Positions 6,260-12,808 of a stretch of DNA of 14,730 nucleotides are shown in pieces. The notes under the pieces are model-generated. The model did no database searches and had not been told where the DNA came from. It was given only the letters and a program-made list of their open reading frames with translations. Position 1 is the first letter of the stretch; each line of letters opens with the position of its first letter. Origin of the DNA: JBDTLH01 sp039934875. Its GTDB lineage: Bacteria > Acidobacteriota > Terriglobia > Terriglobales > Acidobacteriaceae. The position numbers and the translations under genes were made by a program. The stretch lies in the NCBI GenBank assembly GCA_039934875.1, contig JBDTLH010000029.1:1-14730 (forward strand), in the 5' to 3' direction.

Positions 6260-6979
6260 TTGAGTACTCATCGCCGTGTTCCTGTGAAAATTTCCGCGCT
6301 GGGGACGTATGTGCCTCCCCGCCTGCTCACCAACGCCGACCTGGAAAAAATGGTGGAGACGAACGATCAATGGATCATGGAGCGCACCGGCATCCGCGAG
6401 CGCCATCTGGTTGATCGAGGCATCGCTACCTCAGACATGGCGGTCGAAGCGGTGAAGCAATTGCTGGAGCGGCGCGGGATAGCGGCCAATGAGATCGAAT
6501 GCATCATTATCGCGACCGTAACCCCGGATATGTTTTTTCCCTCGACTGCCTGCCTCGTCCAGGACAAGATTGGCGCGAAGGGGGCGTGGGGCTTTGATCT
6601 TTCGGCGGCGTGTTCGGGCTTCGTTTATGCGCTGCAGGCCGGGGTGCAGTTTGTCGCCAGCGGAGCGCACAGGAAAGTGGTGGTGGTGGGCGCGGATACT
6701 ATGTCGTCGATCATCGACTACACCGACCGCGCAACCTGCATCATCTTCGGCGATGGCGCGGGCGCGGTATTGCTGGAGCCGGCGGCGGCGGATGATGCGG
6801 GATGCTTCATAGATTTCTTTCACGAGGTGGATGGGTCAGGGGCGTGCTCGCTCAATATGCCCGCGGGCGGCAGCAAACTACCCGCGTCGCATGAGACGGT
6901 GGACCGGAAGCAGCACTTCGTGCAGCAGGATGGCAAGGCAGTCTTCAAGTTCGCGGTGCGCAAAATGGCGGAGGCGTAA
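6260..6979 (+). CDS. fabH: N-terminal fragment of FabH (239 aa), as terminated by the TAA
   Basis: If the stop is obeyed, this product holds the N-terminal thiolase half and the nucleophile Cys118 but lacks the His and Asn that complete the Cys-His-Asn triad. Alone it should not be an active condensing enzyme. TTG 6260 is preferred over the in-frame GTG at 6284 because GGAGA lies 4 bases before it and because the usual FabH N-terminus is reached soon after either codon. Confidence 0.7.
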   Translation: MSTHRRVPVKISALGTYVPPRLLTNADLEKMVETNDQWIMERTGIRERHLVDRGIATSDMAVEAVKQLLERRGIAANEIECIIIATVTPDMFFPSTACLVQDKIGAKGAWGFDLSAACSGFVYALQAGVQFVASGAHRKVVVVGADTMSSIIDYTDRATCIIFGDGAGAVLLEPAAADDAGCFIDFFHEVDGSGACSLNMPAGGSKLPASHETVDRKQHFVQQDGKAVFKFAVRKMAEA

Positions 6980-6985
6980 GAAAAG

Positions 6986-7267
6986 TTGCTGGCACGAAAT
7001 GGATTCACCGGCGCCGACCTCGATTGCTTCATCCCGCATCAGGCGAATTTGCGCATCATTCAGGCGACAGCGGAGCGATTGACGATGAAGCCGGAGAGCG
7101 TGATCGTGAACATAGACCGCTTCGGCAATACCACGGCAGCGACCATTCCGCTGGCGATGCAGACCGCGGTAGATGAGGGCAAGCTCAAACAAGGCGATCT
7201 AACGCTGCTGGCGAGCGTGGGCGCGGGCTTCACCATCGGGACCACGCTGCTGCGCTGGGGGTTCTGA
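6986..7267 (+). CDS. fabH: C-terminal fragment of FabH (93 aa), possible restart product
   Basis: This lies in the same frame as the preceding fragment and begins two sense codons after its stop. TTG 6986 is a possible start; a perfect GGAGG lies at 6970-6974, 11 bases upstream, so termination-reinitiation is conceivable. It contains the catalytic His (FIPHQAN) and Asn (FGNTTAATIP) and the family's C-terminal ending SVGAGFTIGTTLLRWGF. Whether it is made as a separate polypeptide is unknown. Confidence 0.5.
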   Translation: MLARNGFTGADLDCFIPHQANLRIIQATAERLTMKPESVIVNIDRFGNTTAATIPLAMQTAVDEGKLKQGDLTLLASVGAGFTIGTTLLRWGF

Positions 7268-7295
7268 ACGGATGGATTCATTAATTTCATTTCTC

Positions 7296-7405
7296 ATTGG
7301 TCATTGATATTTCTGATTGGGTCATCTGTGATTGGCGATCAGCTTCGAGACCGCGCAATTCGCAATGAATGACTCGATCAGAAATGACTCAATCGATCAA
7401 TGACC
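7296..7405. repeat. Inverted, degenerate TCATTGG/GATTGG-type repeat between fabH and treZ
   Basis: GGTCATTGAT (7299-7308) is the exact reverse complement of ATCAATGACC (7396-7405). TCTGATTGGGTCAT (7312-7325) matches the reverse complement of 7369-7382 at 12 of 14 positions. The arms are themselves built of repeating words. The element occupies most of the 182-bp gap, so any treZ promoter overlaps it. No clear promoter was recognised. Confidence 0.6.
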
Positions 7406-7449
7406 GCGCCGCACCAACCCCGTGACTCTGCCTGGCATCCATAGGCGGG

Positions 7450-9417
7450 ATGGCAGCAAGAAAACTTCCTGTAGGCGCTGAAGTGTCTTCGATCTCCTCT
7501 GGTGGCGCGCACTTCCGGGTGTGGGCGCCGAAGCGTAAGCGGGTCGAAATCGTTCGAGTGGATGCGGATGGCCCGCTTCACCAACAAAAAGTCCAAGCGG
7601 GGAGTCCGCTGCAATCTGAAGGCAATGGATACTTCTCCGGCGACGTAGCGGAGATGCGGCCGGGCAGCCGCTACGCCTACGCGCTCGATGGCGAAGCGAT
7701 GTATCCCGATCCGGCGTCGCGTTTCCAGCCCTTCGGGCCACATGGGGCTTCTGAGATCATTGCTCCGGAGGCGTTCCGCTGGAACGACAATGATGCACTC
7801 TGGCGCGGCGTCTCGTTAAGAGGGCAAGTTATCTATGAGCTGCACATCGGCACCTTCACGCCGGAGGGCACATATCAGTCAGCGATCGCAAAGTTGCAGC
7901 ACTTGAAAGAGCTGGGCGTGAGCGTCATCGAGGTGATGCCGGTAGCTGATTTTCCCGGCAACTTCGGCTGGGGATACGACGGCGTAAACCTGTTCGCGCC
8001 CACACGCCTCTACGGGCGTCCCGACGATTTTCGCGCTTTTGTGCAGGCCGCTCATGATATCGGCCTCGCGGTGATTCTGGATGTGGTTTATAACCACCTC
8101 GGCCCCTCGGGGAATTACCTTGGGCAGTTTTCGGATGATTATCTGACCGACAAGCACTGCACGGATTGGGGAAGCGCCATCAACTTCGATGGCGAGAACA
8201 GCAGACCGGTGCGCGAACTTTATGTGGCGAACGCGGCGTACTGGATCCGCGAGTTTCATCTGGACGGTTTGCGCCTCGATGCAACGCAGGCTATCTTCGA
8301 TGATTCTGCAACCCACATCCTCAAGGAAATCCAAGAGGCAGTGCGCAGCGCGGCGGCAGGTCGCGAAACTATTATCGTCGCCGAGAATGAAGACCAAAAC
8401 GCATCGTTGATCTCGGAGTACGGCGTCGATGCCGTGTGGAACGACGATCTGCATCACTCGGAGATGGTGGCGCTGACCGGCAACCGCCAGGCTTACTACC
8501 ATGACCATCTGGGGCACGCGCAGGAATTCATCTCCGCGGTGAAATATGGATATTTATTTCAAGGCCAGCAATATCGATGGCAAAGAAAGCGACGGGGGAA
8601 ATCGGTATTGGGGACATTTCCTGATCGCTTTGTGGTGTATCTGGAAAATCACGACCAGGTAGCGAATTCGGGCCGCGGAGAGCGGCTATCGGAGATCACC
8701 AGTCCGGCGCGTCTGCGGGCGATGACGGCGTTCACGCTGCTGGCGCCGGGAACTCCGATGTTGTTTCAGGGCCAGGAGTGGGCGTCCTCGAATCCTTTCT
8801 TGTATTTTGCCGATCATGACAAAGATTTGGCGGAGCTGGTGCGCAATGGAAGACAGGACTTCCTCAAACAGTTCCCTGCTCTGGCAACTTCAGCGATGCG
8901 GCGTTGCCTGAGCGATCCCGAGTCGCCGGAGACGTTTGCCCGCTGCAAGCTGGAGTGGTCTGAGATCGAGCAAACAAAACATAGGCGATGGCTGCGGTTT
9001 CACCATGACTTGCTGCAGATGCGCCGGACCGACCCGGCGTTTGTGATGCAAGGGTATGGCAAGGTGGATGGCGCAGTGCTGACGCATCATGCATTTGTGC
9101 TGCGATACTTTCTGCCCGATGGGCGCGACCGCTTGCTGGTGGTGAACTTTGGTCCCGACCTGATCCTCTTCCATGTGCCGGAGCCGCTGCTGGCGCCCAT
9201 TCTCGGCTGCCGCTGGAAGCTGGGATGGTCCACCGAAGACCCGCGCTACGGCGGCTGCGGTATGACACATCCGGACACGGAAAACGAATTCAATTGGTCG
9301 ATCCGCGCCGAATCCTTGGCGGTCCTGTTGCCGGAAGACTGCGAAAGCGCTGAAGACCTTGATGAGCGCCTATGGCGTATTGAACCGTCAGAAAATGAGA
9401 ATGACCGGGAGGAGTAG
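7450..9417 (+). CDS. treZ: Malto-oligosyltrehalose trehalohydrolase (TreZ, GH13)
   Basis: TreZ cleaves the alpha-1,4 bond next to the terminal trehalosyl unit of malto-oligosyltrehalose, releasing trehalose in the cytosol; the substrate is made by TreY. The 655 residues start with an N-terminal beta-sandwich (GGAHFRVWAPKRKRVEIV). A GH13 barrel follows with region I DVVYNH (211-216), region II GLRLDATQAI with nucleophile Asp277, region III AENED with acid/base Glu312 and region IV ENHDQ with Asp402. GWGYDGVNLFAPTRLYGRPDD is typical of TreZ. The length is slightly above the usual ~600, with an acidic C-terminal tail. ATG 7450 directly precedes the family N-terminus (KLPVGAEV) and a TGA at 7423-7425 limits extension; the ribosome binding site (AGGCGGG) is poor. 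The next gene acts on the same class of glucans, but no treY is in view. Confidence 0.93.
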   Translation: MAARKLPVGAEVSSISSGGAHFRVWAPKRKRVEIVRVDADGPLHQQKVQAGSPLQSEGNGYFSGDVAEMRPGSRYAYALDGEAMYPDPASRFQPFGPHGASEIIAPEAFRWNDNDALWRGVSLRGQVIYELHIGTFTPEGTYQSAIAKLQHLKELGVSVIEVMPVADFPGNFGWGYDGVNLFAPTRLYGRPDDFRAFVQAAHDIGLAVILDVVYNHLGPSGNYLGQFSDDYLTDKHCTDWGSAINFDGENSRPVRELYVANAAYWIREFHLDGLRLDATQAIFDDSATHILKEIQEAVRSAAAGRETIIVAENEDQNASLISEYGVDAVWNDDLHHSEMVALTGNRQAYYHDHLGHAQEFISAVKYGYLFQGQQYRWQRKRRGKSVLGTFPDRFVVYLENHDQVANSGRGERLSEITSPARLRAMTAFTLLAPGTPMLFQGQEWASSNPFLYFADHDKDLAELVRNGRQDFLKQFPALATSAMRRCLSDPESPETFARCKLEWSEIEQTKHRRWLRFHHDLLQMRRTDPAFVMQGYGKVDGAVLTHHAFVLRYFLPDGRDRLLVVNFGPDLILFHVPEPLLAPILGCRWKLGWSTEDPRYGGCGMTHPDTENEFNWSIRAESLAVLLPEDCESAEDLDERLWRIEPSENENDREE

Positions 9418-9425
9418 TGAGAGGT

Positions 9426-9446
9426 CAGTGATCAGCAATCAGTAAT
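9426..9446. repeat. Three tandem 7-bp CAGTGAT-type words between treZ and the debranching enzyme
   Basis: CAGTGAT, CAGCAAT and CAGTAAT follow each other without a gap, immediately after the treZ stop. This is a short member of the same style of intergenic word-repeat seen elsewhere in the window, with a different vocabulary. No hairpin of note is formed. Confidence 0.4.
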
Positions 9447-9520
9447 GTCAAGTTTGCTGCTTGATTCGGATATAAAGAAGGAGGCTCCAGCGCCGGGGAA
9501 TTCAGCTAACAAATTTAAAT

Positions 9521-11653
9521 ATGACGGAAACCACGAAACCACCACTAATTGAGGCAGAGGTCAAGACGTTCCAGAGCCGGCGCAGGCTCGACCGCATCGC
9601 GCGCCGCCATCATCACCGGGAGGGGGATGCAAATGATCCGCTGCTGACGCGCGAGTGGCTGGTAACCAACGGATTAGGCGGCTACGCCTCGGGCACGGTC
9701 TGCGGAATTGCCACGCGGCGCTTTCATGGCGTGCTTATCTCTGCGCTGGCCGCGCCCAGGGGACGCACCATGATGCTGAACCGCCTGACCGAAACGCTGA
9801 TCCATTCCGCGGAACGCGGCGGCCAGCGCACGGTAATCGCCGCCGAGGAGCCGGTCGAAGGCGACCTGGAGCTTCCCGCGGTGCACCATTTGCGCGAGTT
9901 CGCGCTGGAGGCGGGGCTTCCGGTGTGGACCTTCAACGTGAACGGAATTTTGCTGCGCAAGCGCCTCTATATGCCGCACCGGCAGAACACGGTATATGTC
10001 CGTTATGAGCTGCTCGAAGGCAGCGGAATCGACCGCGTGACCCTGGAGATTGCGCCGGGAATTCATTTCCGTCCGCACGAAGGGCTGCTGGCCGGCCCGC
10101 AAGTGGAACAGTATCGCTTTGAAGCTCGCGACGGCCTTTACGAGGTACATGAAGATACCGGATATCCCCCCTTGCGGATGTACGTGGACGCACCGGCATC
10201 CCACTTCAATTTGCATCCGGAGCGCGCGCGCGAGTTGCGCTATCGCATTGAGCAGGACCGCGGTTATGATTTTCGCGGCAATCTTTATATCCCCGGCGAA
10301 TTCCGCATCGATCTGACCCAAGAGCACGGTGCGACTTTAGTGGCATCGACGGAGCAGGTTGAGGTCATGAAGGCAATGTCCCCGCGCTATGCCTTCGGGG
10401 CGGAGCGGGAGCGGCGGCGGCGGCTGTTATCGAAGTCCGATAAGCGGGCGCATGAGGGCGCAGCGGCAGAGCTTGTGCTCGCGGCGGACCAGTTTCTGAT
10501 TACCCCGGAGGGCCGGTTGCGGGACCAGGCAGTCTCCCATGCCTCTGGCGGCGAGATGAAGACCATCATCGCTGGGTACCACTGGTTTACCGATTGGGGG
10601 CGCGACACCATGATCAGCCTGGAGGGGCTCACGCTCACCACTGGGCGAGCACATGAGGCGGGATACATACTGCGCACCTTCGCCCATCACATCAAAGATG
10701 GGCTGATCCCCAATATGTTTCCCGAGGGGAAGAACGACGGCCTGTACAACACTGCGGACGCTACGCTGTGGTTTTTCCATGCGCTCTCGCGTTACACCGA
10801 GCAAGCCTCAGACCGTCCGACGCTGCGCCTGATGATTCCGCGTCTGCTCGATATTGTGGACCACCACCTCGCGGGCACGCGCTTTGGCATAGGCGTCGAT
10901 CCGGCTGACGGCCTGCTCCGCCAGGGCGCCGAAGGCTATCAACTTACCTGGATGGACGCCAAAGTGGGCGACTGGGTGGTGACTCCGCGCCGGGGTAAAG
11001 CAGTCGAGATCAATGCGCTCTGGTATAACGCGCTGCGGCTGCTGGAACATTGGTTGCGCACCGAACGAGGGCACTCGCCGGGCGATAATCGCGCGGACGA
11101 AATTGCCGCCCACGCGGAGCGTTGCCGCAAGTCATTCAACCAGCGCTTCTGGAACCCGCAACGCGGCTATCTGTTTGACGTCGTCGATTGCGATGGAGAG
11201 CCCGGCAAAGATGATGCGTCGTGCCGCCCCAACCAGTTGCTGGCGTTTTCGCTCGAGCATCCGGTGCTCGATGGAGAGCGCTGGGCGCCGGTGCTCGAGG
11301 TCTGCCGGGAAAAACTGTTGACCCCGGTGGGGCTGCGCTCGCTCTCGCCCGACAGCCCGGATTATAAAGCGCAGTATCACGGCGATCTGCGGGCGCGCGA
11401 TGCAGCGTATCACCAGGGCACAGTGTGGAGTTGGCTGATCGGCCCGTTCGTAAACTGCTGGCTGCGGCTGCATCCGGAGGAGAAGGAGACGGCGTGCGGC
11501 TTTCTCGATGGGCTGGTGGCGCAGTTGGGCGAAGACTGCATCGGCTCAGTGAGTGAGGTATTCGATGCAGAGGCGCCGTTTGCGCCACGCGGATGCTGCG
11601 CACAGGCCTGGGGAGTGGCGGAGCTGTTGCGCTGTCTCGTCCTGACTGGCTGA
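9521..11653 (+). CDS. Amylo-alpha-1,6-glucosidase-type glycogen debranching enzyme
   Basis: This enzyme removes alpha-1,6 branches from glycogen or limit dextrins. The 710 residues show two domains. The N-terminal bacterial/archaeal-type debranching domain has the signature LVTNGLGGYASGTVCGIATRRFHGVL at about residues 46-71 and DPLLTREW before it. The C-terminal (alpha/alpha)6 catalytic domain from about residue 330 has HWFTDWGRDTMISLEGL, PNMFPEGKNDGLYNTADATLWFF and LRSLSPDSPDYKAQYHGD; the acidic residues in these blocks are the likely catalytic ones by family analogy. This is the GDE_N/GDE_C architecture, not the GH13 GlgX/TreX type. The start is unusual: ATG 9521 has no adjacent Shine-Dalgarno site, while a strong AAGGAGG sits at 9478-9484, and no ATG/GTG/TTG lies in frame between them. 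It is 103 bases after treZ and probably co-transcribed. Confidence 0.9.
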   Translation: MTETTKPPLIEAEVKTFQSRRRLDRIARRHHHREGDANDPLLTREWLVTNGLGGYASGTVCGIATRRFHGVLISALAAPRGRTMMLNRLTETLIHSAERGGQRTVIAAEEPVEGDLELPAVHHLREFALEAGLPVWTFNVNGILLRKRLYMPHRQNTVYVRYELLEGSGIDRVTLEIAPGIHFRPHEGLLAGPQVEQYRFEARDGLYEVHEDTGYPPLRMYVDAPASHFNLHPERARELRYRIEQDRGYDFRGNLYIPGEFRIDLTQEHGATLVASTEQVEVMKAMSPRYAFGAERERRRRLLSKSDKRAHEGAAAELVLAADQFLITPEGRLRDQAVSHASGGEMKTIIAGYHWFTDWGRDTMISLEGLTLTTGRAHEAGYILRTFAHHIKDGLIPNMFPEGKNDGLYNTADATLWFFHALSRYTEQASDRPTLRLMIPRLLDIVDHHLAGTRFGIGVDPADGLLRQGAEGYQLTWMDAKVGDWVVTPRRGKAVEINALWYNALRLLEHWLRTERGHSPGDNRADEIAAHAERCRKSFNQRFWNPQRGYLFDVVDCDGEPGKDDASCRPNQLLAFSLEHPVLDGERWAPVLEVCREKLLTPVGLRSLSPDSPDYKAQYHGDLRARDAAYHQGTVWSWLIGPFVNCWLRLHPEEKETACGFLDGLVAQLGEDCIGSVSEVFDAEAPFAPRGCCAQAWGVAELLRCLVLTG

Positions 11654-11747
11654 TTCTATGCCCAGTGCCGTGCTCAAGTGGCGGCCCCCATCGCCGATAT
11701 GCAGAGAGAGGCGCCGCGCACCCATACTGCGGCCTGGAGTAAATCCG

Positions 11748-12719
11748 ATGAAGGTGTTGATCGCTGCACAGGAAGAGGCAAGAGGCCGGCAAATTGAACA
11801 GCTTCTACAGTCCGAGGGTTTTGCGACTGTGGCAGTGGGGGATGGCAAGGCGGCGCTGCGCGCATTAGAGGGCGAAGCCGCTCCGCGGGTGGCGATCTTC
11901 GATTGGCTGCTGCCGCAGATGGATGGCACCGAAGTGTGCCGCCGGCTGCGTGCCGCGAGCGATGAGCGATATATCTATTGCATCTTATTGGTGCAGAGCG
12001 GCGCAGCCGAAACGGTGGCGCATCTGCTGGAATCAGGAGCGGATGATGTGCTGGCGCTCCCGATGGCGCTTCCGCTGATCAAAGATGAGTTGCTGGCAAG
12101 GTTGCGCGGCGCGCGGCGCATTCTTGACCTGCAGGAACAATTACTCGCGGCGCGGGACGCGTTGCGCTTCGAGAGCACGCACGACGGCGCGACGGGAGTG
12201 CTCAATCGGGCGGGGCTGCGGGAAAACCTGCACCGGGAATACGAACGCGCGACCCGCTTCGGCACTACCTGCGGCGCGGTCCTCGTCGATCTGGACCACT
12301 TCCGGCTGATCAACGAGAGCTTCGGGTATCAGGCGGGCGACATCGTGCTGCGCGAAGTGGCGTCGCGCATCCGCAACACGGTGCGCGCATACGACGTCGT
12401 GGGGCGTTATGGCGCCGATGAGTTTCTCGTCCTCTCGCCGGAGACTTCCGGTCCCGCGCTAATGGCGGAGGCGGAACGCATTCTCGCGGCGATGTCGAGC
12501 ACCCCGGTCGCCTTTGATGGGCAGGAGATCATCGTGACGGCCAGCATCGGTGTTGCCACCAACGAAGAGCGCACTGAGGCGGAGATGGTGCAGTCCTCCG
12601 AAACCGCTATGAAGCAAGCCAAGCTTACAGGACGCAACAGCGTAGAGTTCGCCCGCAATTTCACCGTCGACATGGGCTTCGCGCCGCAGTTGGTGGAGCG
12701 CACGTTCAGGCCGAATTAG
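11748..12719 (+). CDS. Response-regulator-like protein with degenerate receiver and GGDEF (GADEF) domain
   Basis: A two-domain protein of 323 residues in the PleD-like class that may make or bind cyclic di-GMP. The receiver covers about 1-120: the phospho-acceptor position Asp52 is kept (IFDWLLPQMDG), but the usual acidic pair after the first strand reads AAQEE and the conserved Lys of the last loop is replaced (DDVLALPMAL), so phosphorylation control is doubtful. A short coiled linker (LDLQEQLLAARDALRFE) leads to a GGDEF domain with DLDHFRLINESFGYQAGD, the signature RYGADEF (222-226 GADEF, second Gly changed to Ala) and an allosteric I-site RAYD at 213-216, exactly five residues before it. 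Activity is uncertain. ATG 11748 with GGAG 8 bases upstream is clearly better than the in-frame ATG at 11658. It may share a transcript with the debranching enzyme 94 bases upstream. Confidence 0.85.
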   Translation: MKVLIAAQEEARGRQIEQLLQSEGFATVAVGDGKAALRALEGEAAPRVAIFDWLLPQMDGTEVCRRLRAASDERYIYCILLVQSGAAETVAHLLESGADDVLALPMALPLIKDELLARLRGARRILDLQEQLLAARDALRFESTHDGATGVLNRAGLRENLHREYERATRFGTTCGAVLVDLDHFRLINESFGYQAGDIVLREVASRIRNTVRAYDVVGRYGADEFLVLSPETSGPALMAEAERILAAMSSTPVAFDGQEIIVTASIGVATNEERTEAEMVQSSETAMKQAKLTGRNSVEFARNFTVDMGFAPQLVERTFRPN

Positions 12720-12733
12720 TCGAGAGGTTTGCC

Positions 12734-12800
12734 GTTTATAGTTCACGGTTCACCGTAAGAGCTGGTCCGTTGCTTCCACTGTGAACTGTAAACCGTAAAC
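12734..12800. repeat. Long imperfect hairpin between convergent genes; repeat and probable terminator
   Basis: GTTTATAGTTCACGGTTCAC (12734-12753) and GTGAACTGTAAACCGTAAAC (12781-12800) pair in 16 of 20 positions, or 18 with G-U wobble in RNA, around a 27-base loop. The words match those of the repeats around ffs, 6 kb away. It lies between the stops of the GGDEF gene (+) and the phosphoesterase gene (-) and is followed by TTTCTT on +. A role in terminating both transcripts or protecting their 3' ends is inferred. Confidence 0.6.
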
Positions 12801-12808
12801 TTTCTTGA

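Larger units (their letters stand above)
6260..7267 (+). pseudogene. fabH: Beta-ketoacyl-ACP synthase III interrupted by one in-frame TAA
   Basis: FabH condenses acetyl-CoA with malonyl-ACP to start fatty-acid chains. Read through the TAA, the 335-codon frame is a full-length FabH: the N-terminus has KISALGTYVPPRLLTNADLEK, the catalytic Cys118 is in AACSG, GDGAGAVLL is present, His260 is in FIPHQAN and Asn290 in FGNTTAATIP. TAA at codon 240 (6977-6979) falls in the helix after VFKFAVRKM, where relatives continue without a break; there is no frameshift, so one base change (for example from TCA, CAA, GAA or AAA) would explain it. The start TTG 6260 has GGAGA at 6251-6255. It could be a recent nonsense mutation, a sequencing or assembly error, read-through, or a true split gene. 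Both halves keep strong conservation, arguing against an old pseudogene. Confidence 0.85.

Noticed and set aside
11658..11747. Longer start for the GGDEF protein at ATG 11658
   Set aside because: The extra 30 residues are not receiver-like and lack a ribosome binding site, whereas ATG 11748 has GGAG at good distance and begins the first receiver strand (MKVLIAA).
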